Of a DNA stretch of 7,235 nucleotides, positions 1-6,567 are shown in pieces. Numbering within the stretch: the first letter of the stretch is position 1; each line of letters starts with the position of its first letter. Source of the stretch: Gammaproteobacteria bacterium (GTDB taxonomy: Bacteria > Pseudomonadota > Gammaproteobacteria > Porifericomitales > Porifericomitaceae); the NCBI GenBank assembly GCA_028817255.1, contig JAPPQA010000180.1, positions 1-7,235 of the forward strand. The letters are read 5' to 3'. A program made the translations under genes and the position numbers. The notes under the pieces were generated by a model. It searched no databases. It saw only the letters and a list, made by a program, of their open reading frames with translations, and had not been told where the DNA came from.

Positions 1-2992
1 TGGCTTCGCCAATCTCCTCGTTGCGTCTATCGTAATCGGCTTTTGCGCTGTCAATTTGCGACTGACGCATCCTTCGTATTTTTTCATCATCCGCTTGCTT
101 GATTTGCTCTTCAAGAATCGCTATCCGCGCCTGGTGGCTTGTGGACAAACTTTCCCTACAGTATGCCGCCAGTTCCCGGGTTTCCTGCCGATGCTGTTCA
201 CGCGCTTTATTCCACAGAAGGTAATGCTTTTTTTCCAGTTCATCGCAAACAGAGGAAGAAAATCTTTCCCGCCCGTCTATTCTATCATCCGCCGCCCTTT
301 CAAGAAGGCGAGGGAGGTGCGGGATCACGGAATCGGACAAGGCGACCGGCTTGAGAATCAAATCTTCTTTGATTCCATGGAAGCGCCACTGGTAAATGGC
401 AAACTCATACCTGCCGGCGGGCGCCTCGCCAGTTTGCACTTTCAAGGTGACGGAAACACGCCGATCCCCTTCAAACAAACCAGCCGCTTGCCTGGCCAAC
501 GGGTGTAGCGGCGTTATAAGGGCGGCGTCTATATGCGCCATTGCGCAATCGGACTCAAAGGTAATAGGCAAATGTTGGTCTGCGCCTTTCAGCCAATTTT
601 CCCATTTCTTGTAAATCTGCGTACTGCTTCCGCCAAGTGTGCGGAAATCCCTCAGCAGGTCATTCCTGGCCTGCTGAGAAAGACGCAAGGTTTTCAGGGG
701 CTTTTCACCGAGGATGTAATCCTGTCCGTCTCCGCAAGTTGTCCGCAGGTAATGGTTCACCAGTCTTTGTATTGATTTCGCGGACAGCCAGAAACTGGTC
801 GCCCGTTCTATGTCGCGGTTCATCTGGGCCTGCGGAAGTTCGATGCCGAACAGTTGAAGTTGCTCCTTTTCCAGTTTGTTTTGTTCCTGAATCAACCGAA
901 CTTCATTGTCCGCCAGTTGTTGAAGCCGTTTTGTTCTATCTTCTTCGCTCAGGGAAAGGTTTTCCGCAATATTGCGGATTCCCTTTGCAATTTTTCCGAG
1001 TATTTCCTCGCCGCCCCCAATGGCGCTTTCAAATATGCCGATTCTTTTCAGGCAACGGTCGTAGATATCCGCATCAACTGTTCCGGGCATAATCAAATTG
1101 ACGATGGCGACGGCTTTGCTTTGCTGCCCATGCCGGTCTATGCGCCCTATCCTTTGCTCGATTCTCATCGGATTCCAAGGCAGGTCATAATTTACGATGC
1201 AATCGCAGAACTGGTAATCCAGCCCCTCGCAACCGATTTCCGAAAACAGCAGAATATCAAGGGCTTCTGGATTTTCACGCGGCATTTCAAAACGGTTTCG
1301 CAAGGCAACGCGATCTTCGTCCGGGGTGCCTCCGTAAACCATCTCGACTCGGAATCCGTCTGCTTTGAGGTGGCCACGCAAATAGCGGAGCGTATGAAGA
1401 AAACTGCTGAACAGCATCACCTTGTTATTGGTAAGTCCTTGTTTGTCGTTGATGATTTTGCGAAGCGCATTCAGTTTGGGGTCGTCCTTTGAATCCAACT
1501 CGCGAGATCTCCTAAGAAGCGATTGTATTTCGGGGCTGATTTTATCTATGGCGCCACCATTCAGATTTGTTTCGGAATCGTCCGCTTCCTCCCAGGGCAG
1601 TTCGTCAAGGCGCCTGTTTAAAATATTCTCAAGCAGTGGCGCGAGTCCAAAAAGGCAACTCGCGGCTTGGCGCCGAATGGTTGTCATCATAAAATTAATA
1701 TTCGCATCGCCGTGAATCCGACTCAGTATCTCTCCCTGAACTCGGAGCAATTCGTCGTGAAGGCTTTTCTGGGGCGGCGCGAATTCCACCCTCACGGTTT
1801 TCGGTTTTCTGGTTGTGAACTGCCCAATGTCACGGCGACGTGTGCGGTTGATAATCCCGGAAAAGGTGTGCAGACTCTCAATATCAGCAATCAATCGCAC
1901 CCGTTCTTCCGGCTTCATTGCATTTTTGGCAAGCAAATCTTGCGTACGCTTAAAGTCGGGACTCTCTCTGAGAATCGACCGTCCCCAAGGTGTTTTCGCC
2001 GCCTGGTTGAGCGCATCAAGCGCTCTGTCCGCCCATTTCGGTTGCCGTGCGCGAACCGCCTCGACCGCCTGATTTATAAACGGATTTGGTTTCGTCATGT
2101 GTTCAAAACTTTCTTTGTCTATAACCAAGTCGGGGCGGAGTGTATTCAGTAGCACGAACAAGTCTTGATTGCCCAGTTGAATTGGCGTCGCAGTCAGAAA
2201 TATCGCCGCTTCCGCATGGTCGCAGAAAAACCGCACGGCTTGGTGGCGGAAGGTTTCCCGGTTCCTGATGTGGTGCGCTTCGTCCACAATGACCAAATCA
2301 AAGCGGGGAGGCGGATCCAAATCTAACAGTCCCGGGCTGTTTTTTCGCTTTTTAGAACCATGAAGGAGCGCCTCGTCAAACAAAGAATACGGAACGATTA
2401 TCCGGCGATACCGTTCCGGCCAGTTGCCATCCAAGTCCATTTCGTTAATGCAGTATCTTAGATCGCCACTGTCAAGGTGAACAAAATTTTCCTCAAACCG
2501 CTTCATCTCAATTTCCCATTTGCGCTCGACAACAAGCGGGCGCGGACATACAATGAGAATGGAGCGCATATCGCGCCTTGCCTGGAGTTCCCGCAGAATC
2601 AGCCCTGCTTCGATCGTTTTGCCAACGCCAACCCCATCGGCAATCAGCAACCGGGGGCGGTCTGAGCGGATAAAGCGCAAGACGGGGCGGAATTGGTACG
2701 GGATAAAGTCAATTCGGGCGGCATTGAGAGAGTAGAGTGTTGAAAGCCCCGGATACCGAATTTGCAACGCGGTCAGGCGGGAATGAAACTGCTCGCAGGA
2801 CAAAGCATCCAAACAGTTTTCTGGCGTCGCCTCCGCTTCCAGTTGCGATGCGTAAAAAGTACACTTTTCGTCTCCCATGAAAACGACAAACCGATTTTCT
2901 GGCTTGGCAGGAATGACTGAAACCACGGCACCTCTGAGTTTCGGGTCGGCTTTCGAACAGACTATTTGTCCCACCTCGAATTCCTCGCTCAT
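1..2992 (-). CDS. SNF2/RapA-family DEAH helicase-like ATPase, C-terminus cut by window edge
   Basis: The reverse strand from the ATG at 2992 is open for 997 codons to the left edge without a stop, so the 3' end is missing. Helicase motifs appear in order: Walker A GVGVGKT (residues 120-126), DEAH (237-240), LTATP (266-270), a second RecA-like lobe with NKVMLFSSF (523-531), SEIGCEGLDYQF (584-595) and IEQRIGRIDRHGQ (611-623). This is the superfamily 2 SNF2 pattern of RapA/HepA-like proteins, ATP-driven translocases on double-stranded DNA or protein-DNA complexes. Residues 1-55 look like a small beta-rich domain similar to those at the N-terminus of RapA-type proteins. Residues about 670-715 and 900-997 are charged and heptad-like, probably coiled coil. 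An in-frame ATG at 3043 would add 17 residues; I prefer 2992 because MSEEFEVGQIV looks like a natural family start, but neither start has a strong ribosome site. The gene follows hicBA on the same strand after 179 bp with no clear promoter. The family is sure; the exact system is unknown. Relatives occur as lone genes and in defence loci such as DISARM. Confidence 0.93.
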   Translation of the reverse strand, partial: MSEEFEVGQIVCSKADPKLRGAVVSVIPAKPENRFVVFMGDEKCTFYASQLEAEATPENCLDALSCEQFHSRLTALQIRYPGLSTLYSLNAARIDFIPYQFRPVLRFIRSDRPRLLIADGVGVGKTIEAGLILRELQARRDMRSILIVCPRPLVVERKWEIEMKRFEENFVHLDSGDLRYCINEMDLDGNWPERYRRIIVPYSLFDEALLHGSKKRKNSPGLLDLDPPPRFDLVIVDEAHHIRNRETFRHQAVRFFCDHAEAAIFLTATPIQLGNQDLFVLLNTLRPDLVIDKESFEHMTKPNPFINQAVEAVRARQPKWADRALDALNQAAKTPWGRSILRESPDFKRTQDLLAKNAMKPEERVRLIADIESLHTFSGIINRTRRRDIGQFTTRKPKTVRVEFAPPQKSLHDELLRVQGEILSRIHGDANINFMMTTIRRQAASCLFGLAPLLENILNRRLDELPWEEADDSETNLNGGAIDKISPEIQSLLRRSRELDSKDDPKLNALRKIINDKQGLTNNKVMLFSSFLHTLRYLRGHLKADGFRVEMVYGGTPDEDRVALRNRFEMPRENPEALDILLFSEIGCEGLDYQFCDCIVNYDLPWNPMRIEQRIGRIDRHGQQSKAVAIVNLIMPGTVDADIYDRCLKRIGIFESAIGGGEEILGKIAKGIRNIAENLSLSEEDRTKRLQQLADNEVRLIQEQNKLEKEQLQLFGIELPQAQMNRDIERATSFWLSAKSIQRLVNHYLRTTCGDGQDYILGEKPLKTLRLSQQARNDLLRDFRTLGGSSTQIYKKWENWLKGADQHLPITFESDCAMAHIDAALITPLHPLARQAAGLFEGDRRVSVTLKVQTGEAPAGRYEFAIYQWRFHGIKEDLILKPVALSDSVIPHLPRLLERAADDRIDGRERFSSSVCDELEKKHYLLWNKAREQHRQETRELAAYCRESLSTSHQARIAILEEQIKQADDEKIRRMRQSQIDSAKADYDRRNEEIGEA

Positions 2993-3171
2993 AGTGTTTG
3001 CCGTCGTTTTAGGAAGTTCATGGAACAGGGTCTTCCTGAACATCAAGAGAAAACCTGATTGAAATGAGCGAACTCGAAAGCGCAGCAGATGGCGTGATGC
3101 CGAAGAACACCGAATCCGGCCCTTTCATGCCTGGATAATTTAACTTGCACCTGAAATTAAAGCGGTTTGTC

Positions 3172-3405
3172 TCATACTGATTGCTTGTACCGAACACTTA
3201 TTAACTTCGCCGGGTTAATTTCCGAAATTTTAATCAGGTGCTTCTGCAAACCGACCTTTAATGGCGTGTTTCCGTGAACAGGCACTGAAATACGAATGGC
3301 TGACCCCGCCTTTGCGTAAATGTGGTGGCTGCCATTTACCCTTTTTAATTCCCAACCCTCGCTTTCCAGAATCCGGCAAAACTTTTTGCCGCTCACTGCC
3401 TTCAA
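3172..3405 (-). CDS. hicA: HicA-type toxin (mRNA interferase)
   Basis: This 77-residue protein has the HicA layout: a small double-stranded-RNA-binding-like fold with the catalytic histidine in the GSHH segment (residues 26-29, within NGSHHIY), preceded by SGKKFCRILESEGWELKR and followed by ISVPVHGNTPLKVG. HicA toxins cleave mRNA independently of the ribosome and stop growth until HicB binds them. The start codon is TTG and overlaps the hicB stop by 4 bp (TTGA), with GGAG about 8 nt upstream inside hicB. This start gives the usual HicA N-terminus (MKAVSGK), so I prefer it to the GTG three codons in. All expected core residues are present, so the toxin is probably active. The overlap implies translational coupling to the antitoxin gene. 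Confidence 0.92.
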   Translation of the reverse strand: MKAVSGKKFCRILESEGWELKRVNGSHHIYAKAGSAIRISVPVHGNTPLKVGLQKHLIKISEINPAKLISVRYKQSV

Positions 3406-3605
3406 ACCGCAATCTCCATGACCTTGTCATTTTCGGACACGGCGATGTCTTGAACATCCACCGACAGACAGCCCTCGACCGCCTCATAAAGATTGTTCAG
3501 CAACTCGTCAAAGGATTCCCCCTGCGTGGCGCATCCGGGAATGGACGGCACTTCCGCCCAGTACCCGCCTTCTTGCGCTTCGTGGATGATGACTTTTAAC
3601 TTCAT
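3402..3605 (-). CDS. hicB: HicB-type antitoxin, short form
   Basis: This 67-residue protein matches the N-terminal HicB domain, a partial RNase H-like fold: MKLKVIIHEAQEGGYWAEVP, then SIPGCATQGESFDELLNNLYEAVEGCL. HicB binds HicA and blocks its active site. A good ribosome site (GAGGAA) lies about 6 nt before the ATG at 3605. The antitoxin comes first and hicA second, the reverse of the classic hicA-hicB order but common among short HicB proteins. The protein ends soon after the core domain, leaving no room for the C-terminal helix-turn-helix or ribbon-helix-helix DNA-binding domain of longer HicB antitoxins. Self-repression may therefore be weak, or may work through another factor. The truncated recA reading frame ends 57 nt upstream. 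Confidence 0.9.
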   Translation of the reverse strand: MKLKVIIHEAQEGGYWAEVPSIPGCATQGESFDELLNNLYEAVEGCLSVDVQDIAVSENDKVMEIAV

Positions 3606-3623
3606 GATATTTCCTCGGCTATC

Positions 3624-3677
3624 GTTGGAGTGGGCGCCGCCAAAAGGCGGCTTCGTTGCATATCAGCATAATCCAAC
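3624..3677. repeat. Palindromic element with perfect inner hairpin, between recA fragment and hicB
   Basis: A perfect hairpin GCCGCC-AAAA-GGCGGC occupies 3636-3651. It is nested within outer arms GTTGGA (3624-3629) and TCCAAC (3672-3677). It lies in the hicB leader, 31 nt upstream of the hicB start. No T-run follows on either strand, so it is not an obvious terminator. It could be an operator, an RNA structure in the hicB leader, or a small REP-like palindrome. Confidence 0.5.
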
Positions 3678-3875
3678 CCGCCACACCCCGAACGGGTGTT
3701 CCGCGCTTTCCTGGCAGCCGTCGGGCGCGATGTCCAGCGCCAGGGAGCCGCTGGGCACCGCGTCCACATCCATCGCGACGTCCACATCCCCCATACGCAT
3801 AATCGAACCCTGGCCAAACTGCTTTTCGATCTGGCTCAGAGCCATACCCAGGGCCTGCTGTTTTTCCTGTTCCAT
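3663..3875 (-). pseudogene. recA: recA 5' fragment, truncated before the ATP-binding site
   Basis: The frame starts at the ATG at 3875 with a near-ideal ribosome site (AAGGAGG, about 9 nt upstream). Residues 1-50 read as a proteobacterial RecA N-terminus: MEQEKQQALGMALSQIEKQF, then GQGSIMRMG and PSGSLALDIA. From about residue 51 (near 3726) the similarity ends abruptly. The frame continues as PDGCQESAEHPFG and stops at 3663 after 70 residues. An intact RecA is about 350 residues; the Walker A GPESSGKT segment, L1/L2 loops and C-terminal domain are all absent, so recombinase activity is impossible. Neither other frame recovers the lost part before hicB. I see no SOS box upstream. It could be a relic left by insertion or deletion, or a partial duplication with an intact recA elsewhere. 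Its preserved start signals could drive a short peptide or feed transcription into hicBA. Confidence 0.85.
3683..3699. repeat. Small hairpin just beyond the recA breakpoint
   Basis: Arms ACACCC (3683-3688) and GGGTGT (3694-3699) flank a 5-nt CGAAC loop. It sits in the sequence that replaces the rest of recA, about 27 bp past the last recognisable recA codon. No T-run follows. It may be part of the element that joined recA to the hicBA segment. Confidence 0.4.
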
Positions 3876-3918
3876 TTGCGATTTCCTCCTTGAACCTGAT
3901 TCAATGCGGGGCAACGGG

Positions 3919-3927
3919 ATTATCCCA
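3919..3927 (-). promoter_or_regulatory. Possible extended -10 promoter for the recA fragment
   Basis: The minus strand reads TGGGATAAT, that is TG-n-GATAAT, a fair extended -10 element about 44 nt before the recA-fragment ATG. The matching -35 position reads GGGAAT, a poor match. The site lies within a short palindrome, GGGATAATCCC. If active it would transcribe the recA fragment and probably hicB-hicA. Confidence 0.3.
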
Positions 3928-3950
3928 CAAAACCGGACTCCATTCCCCAT

Positions 3951-3991
3951 CCCCCCACTGGCGCCGGCTCCCCCTCAAGGAGAGTGGGGGG
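3951..3991 (-). repeat. Palindromic repeat unit 1 (short form, minus orientation)
   Basis: Perfect 9-bp outer arms CCCCCCACT and AGTGGGGGG enclose a 23-nt loop holding a smaller CTCC/GGAG pair. Read on the minus strand, CTTGAGGGGGAG followed by CCGGC and later GTGGGGGG matches the core of the fuller unit at 4179-4258, with the middle segment shortened. Confidence 0.6.
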
Positions 3992-4060
3992 CAGTTCCTT
4001 GGCGCACTGCCCTCAAGTGCACGGAGAATGAATTCCTGCCTGCGTCCCGCTCTTTCATTC

Positions 4061-4125
4061 CTCCCCCCTGGAAGGGGAGTCGCAGCAGACACAAGCCGCC
4101 AGGCGACGGCTGCTGCGGTGGGGGG
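4061..4125 (+). repeat. Palindromic repeat unit 2 (plus orientation)
   Basis: It begins with the family head CTCCCCCCTGGAAGGGGAGT and ends with the family tail GGTGGGGGG. The centre is diverged and carries its own hairpin, arms CGCAGCAG (4081-4088) and CTGCTGCG (4110-4117). It points toward unit 3, so the two face each other. Confidence 0.6.
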
Positions 4126-4178
4126 AAAGGGCGTTGGCGCCAGGCTTATCCGCCGGCGGCGAAGGAGGCGCCGATGTA

Positions 4179-4258
4179 CCCCCCACCGGCGCGACTTCGG
4201 GCTTGCGCCCTCGTCTTGCCGACTCCCCCTCCAGGGGGGAGTGACGCGTACGAGCCGC
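4179..4258 (-). repeat. Palindromic repeat unit 3 (full form, minus orientation)
   Basis: On the minus strand it runs from GCGGCTC through the hairpin CTCCCCCCTGGAGGGGGAG to the tail CCGGTGGGGGG. Its first 52 bp (4207-4258) match the unit at 7184-7235 at 48 of 52 positions in inverted orientation. It begins 14 bp beyond the phaC stop codon, so phaC transcripts would enter it directly. Confidence 0.75.
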
Positions 4259-4272
4259 CGTTCCTGCGGCGG
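4255..4272 (-). terminator. Hairpin directly after the phaC stop, possible terminator
   Basis: Arms CCGCCG and CGGCGG flank a 6-nt loop, immediately downstream of the phaC TGA. There is no T-run, so intrinsic termination is uncertain. It may protect the transcript's 3' end. It overlaps the edge of the palindromic repeat by 4 bp. Confidence 0.4.
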
Positions 4273-5337
4273 TCAGCCGCGCTGGCGGAGCCAGTCGGCG
4301 ATGGCGGGCGGCACGAGTTTCTGGGATTTGCCGCTGACGTACAAACCGATGTGGCCGCCCGGGAATTCCAGGGCAGTGTAGTCCTTGCTGCCGACCAGCC
4401 CCTGCAACGCGCGCGAGGAGTCCGGGGGCACGAGGTGATCCTGCAGGGCATACACGTTCAGGATCGGCGCCTTGACCTGCTTCAAGTCCACCGGGCGCCC
4501 ACCGATCCGGGCGCCGCCGTTGACCAGCGCGTTGCGCTGGTAGAACTGCTCGATAAATTCCCGGTACGCCTCGCCGGCCTGATCGGGACTGTCGAAGATC
4601 CATTTCTCCATCCGCAAAAAATCCAACGCCCGTTCGCGGTCTTGCAGTACGTCCGCCAAACGGGCGTATTTCTGGCCGATTAAGTGGTACGGCTTGAGCA
4701 TCAGGAAAGTCCAATTCAGGGCGTCGCCCGGGACGTTGCCGATGGCTTCCACCAGCAACCCAACGTCCACATGGCGCACCAGGTTAGTCAGCAGGCTGCC
4801 GGGGGCGTGAAAATCCACTGGCGTGACCGTGGTCACCAGGTTCCCGACCTTGTCGGGATGCAGTGCGGTATAGCACAGGGAAAAGGTGCCGCCCTGGCAG
4901 ATGCCCAGTAAGTCCAGCCGTTGCCTTCCCGTCCGCTCGAGGATATGCCCTACACACCGGTCCAGGTAACCGTTAATGTAGTCGTCCAAGGTCAAGAAGC
5001 GGTCGGCCTCGTTCGGGTCGCCCCAAACCACCAGATATACATCCAGCCCCCGTTGCAGAAGCCCTTGGATCAGGGAGCGTCCCTCCTGCAAATCAGCGAT
5101 GTACGGGCGGTTGACCAGAGCATAGACGACCAGCACGGGGACCGGATGCGGGTCGCGGGACTGGGGGGTATAGCGGTACAGGGTCAGCAGGTCGTCGCGG
5201 TACACCGCCTCCCGTTGCGAGGCGCCCAACTCGATCTCGCCAATATTTTCCAGGGAACACATGCCCCGCACCAGACGAAACTGCAGTTCCGCCAATTCGG
5301 AAGCCACACGCTCCGGATACAGTTGCAGGGGAAACAT
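4273..5337 (-). CDS. phaC: Class III PHA synthase, catalytic subunit PhaC
   Basis: This 354-residue alpha/beta-hydrolase polymerises (R)-3-hydroxyacyl-CoA, mainly 3-hydroxybutyryl-CoA, into polyhydroxyalkanoate on the granule surface, releasing CoA. The length equals that of known class III PhaC proteins (about 355), well below class I and II enzymes (about 560-600). The nucleophile is Cys147 in the lipase-like box GICQGG (145-150). The rest of the triad is Asp300 in ALQDHLVPP and His329 in FPGGHIG. These fall two positions before the residues established for the Allochromatium vinosum enzyme (Cys149, Asp302, His331). Other family blocks are VYALVNRPYI (71-80), LTLDDYINGYLDRCV (115-129) and FLRMEKWIFDSPDQAGE (240-256). 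The start is supported by the conserved MFP opening, although no strong ribosome site is visible. It lies 24 bp after phaE, whose product it needs for full activity. The gene looks intact. Confidence 0.97.
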   Translation of the reverse strand: MFPLQLYPERVASELAELQFRLVRGMCSLENIGEIELGASQREAVYRDDLLTLYRYTPQSRDPHPVPVLVVYALVNRPYIADLQEGRSLIQGLLQRGLDVYLVVWGDPNEADRFLTLDDYINGYLDRCVGHILERTGRQRLDLLGICQGGTFSLCYTALHPDKVGNLVTTVTPVDFHAPGSLLTNLVRHVDVGLLVEAIGNVPGDALNWTFLMLKPYHLIGQKYARLADVLQDRERALDFLRMEKWIFDSPDQAGEAYREFIEQFYQRNALVNGGARIGGRPVDLKQVKAPILNVYALQDHLVPPDSSRALQGLVGSKDYTALEFPGGHIGLYVSGKSQKLVPPAIADWLRQRG

Positions 5338-5361
5338 ATCAGGGAGAAGCTCGCGGTCGCT

Positions 5362-6555
5362 CTACTCGGGGCTGTCCGCGGCGGCGGTGCGCCCGCCGCG
5401 CTTCTTGCGCCGGGCGCCAGCGGCGGCACGGCGCGCCTGCGCCGGGCGCCGCGCCTTCAATTCCTTGCGCAGCGCGGCCAAGGCGGCGCCGAGGTCTTTC
5501 TGCGCCTCGCGCATGGCGTGGAACTCCCGGCGCAACTCCTGCTGGCGCCGGATCAAAGTGTCCTGCACCCGCCGCTCCGGCAAACCGAGCAAAGACAGCT
5601 GACCATCGGCCAATTCCTGCCAGTGCTTGCGCAGGGCCATGGCGGCATTGACCAACTCGCCGTACAGCCGGGAATATTCTTCGGAAGAGGTGCGCCGCTC
5701 GTAAACCGCGCCGCAACAGTCCATCCAAAGATCGTACAGTTCGCGCACACTGTCTATCGTCTGTTTTTCGGAGGCGCAACGGGACAGGCGGTCGCGTAAC
5801 TCCTCCAACGCGTAGAGGGGCACCTGCTCCAGAAAGGCATTATGCGCCTGCGCCTTGTCGGCGAATGCCCGCAATAACCGCAACAATTTCTGGAATGCCT
5901 CCTGCCGCTCGCGGAAATAGCCCACGCCGGGCATATCCGCCAGAGAATCCCACCGTTCCCGCACCGGCCGCGCGAAGCCTGTCAGCCAAGCCGGGGGCGC
6001 CATCCCCATCGTGCCTGCAAACCAGGGGATGCCCCGCCCTTCCGCCGCGTCCCTCCAGTGCCGTTCGAATTCCTTTTGCAGACCCGTGAAGCACCGATCC
6101 AGCATCTCTTTCCAGTTTTCTTCCCGGTCTCCTGTACCCGGGCCTTGTTCGCTGCCGCCTTCCTTGCCGCCGCTGGCGGCACGGGCCTCCTCGGACAGCC
6201 GCATCAGATATTGCGACAACAGCCTCCAGGCCCAATCCCCCCCCCCCCACGGGGATGTCCCTCCCGGAACTCCCGGAGACGCAAAGGGCGCCGCGCCCCA
6301 GTTCCCCCAGGGACTCCCAAAGTGACCTCCCCAGGGATTGCCCCAGGGATTGCCAAAAGAATTCCCTGGAAAATTTCCCCAAAGATTGCCGGGGAACCCC
6401 TCCGGGGGGCCGCCTGGAAAACCGGTGGGAGGGGTAGCAGACAGCAGACGCTGCCAGATGCCCCCCCATTCCTCCAACCACTGCCGTTGCATCTGGCGCC
6501 AATCGGGAAGGTCGGAACGACTGCCGGCATCTCCGGCATCCCGTTCCCCGCTCAT
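5362..6555 (-). CDS. phaE: Class III PHA synthase subunit PhaE, with Gly/Pro/Trp repeat region
   Basis: PhaE has no catalytic residues. It pairs with PhaC and is needed for high synthase activity and granule binding. Family landmarks in this 397-residue protein are an N-terminal DWRQMQRQWLEEWGGIWQRL helix (18-37), PGVGYFRERQ (209-218), and the most conserved block, TIDSVRELYDLWMDCCGAVY (266-285), followed by EYSRLYGELVNAAMALRKHW. A predicted coiled coil (about 323-370) and a basic Arg/Lys/Ala tail finish it. Residues about 45-107 form a low-complexity stretch rich in Gly, Pro, Trp, Asn and Phe (NPWGNPWGG-like units) that I do not recall in typical PhaE. I chose the ATG at 6555 because an upstream in-frame ATG at 6600 lies beside the stem of a strong hairpin and lacks a ribosome site, while MSGERD fits the usual start. 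The Shine-Dalgarno match is weak even here. Confidence 0.93.
   Translation of the reverse strand: MSGERDAGDAGSRSDLPDWRQMQRQWLEEWGGIWQRLLSATPPTGFPGGPPEGFPGNLWGNFPGNSFGNPWGNPWGGHFGSPWGNWGAAPFASPGVPGGTSPWGGGDWAWRLLSQYLMRLSEEARAASGGKEGGSEQGPGTGDREENWKEMLDRCFTGLQKEFERHWRDAAEGRGIPWFAGTMGMAPPAWLTGFARPVRERWDSLADMPGVGYFRERQEAFQKLLRLLRAFADKAQAHNAFLEQVPLYALEELRDRLSRCASEKQTIDSVRELYDLWMDCCGAVYERRTSSEEYSRLYGELVNAAMALRKHWQELADGQLSLLGLPERRVQDTLIRRQQELRREFHAMREAQKDLGAALAALRKELKARRPAQARRAAAGARRKKRGGRTAAADSPE
6235..6423 (-). repeat. Degenerate in-frame repeat in phaE encoding Gly/Pro/Trp/Asn-rich units
   Basis: Near-identical 12-bp units (CCCCAGGGATTG on the plus strand, twice in tandem around 6333-6356) sit among more diverged copies. 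They encode short units such as GFPGN, GNFPGN, GNPWG and GSPWGN. The repetition stays in frame and extends the protein without breaking it. Confidence 0.7.
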
Positions 6556-6567
6556 CTCAGCGTTCCC

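Larger units (their letters stand above)
3876..4272. other. Non-coding gap filled mostly by GC-rich palindromic repeats
   Basis: No credible gene lies between the recA fragment and phaC. Frames open across this stretch are by-products of high GC. From about 3950 to 4258 it holds three related palindromic units in alternating orientation (minus, plus, minus), listed separately. The spacer at 4127-4178 carries two GGCGCC sites. The 3876-3949 end is the recA-fragment leader. Confidence 0.7.

Noticed and set aside
854..1492. 212-residue plus-strand frame and other short plus-strand frames left of 3000
   Set aside because: They are antisense to the continuous helicase frame, whose motifs are unmistakable, and have no features of their own.
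3137..3241. TTTAAT-CAGGTGC-like sequence in inverted orientation at about 3149-3162 and 3227-3241
   Set aside because: The similarity is short and gapped, and one copy lies within hicA coding sequence, so it is probably chance.
4179..4258. Repeat unit 3 as protein-coding (GSYASLPPGGGVGKTRAQ)
   Set aside because: The GVGKT resemblance to a Walker A motif is accidental. The same sequence recurs in the inverted unit at the right edge with an early stop, and it is built of DNA palindromes.
3951..4258. CRISPR array
   Set aside because: The units differ in length, alternate in orientation and have no regular unique spacers.
3493..4683. 396-residue open frame on the plus strand
   Set aside because: It runs antisense across hicB, the recA fragment, the repeat cluster and phaC, and its product is Pro/Arg-rich low-complexity sequence with no family pattern. 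It is a by-product of GC-rich sequence.
4055..4714. 219-residue minus-strand frame overlapping the end of phaC
   Set aside because: It lies in another frame over phaC and the repeats, Arg/Ala/Pro-rich with no domain. phaC accounts for this sequence.
4921..5799. 292-residue open frame on the plus strand
   Set aside because: It is antisense to phaC and phaE, both confidently identified, and shows no recognisable motif or ribosome site.
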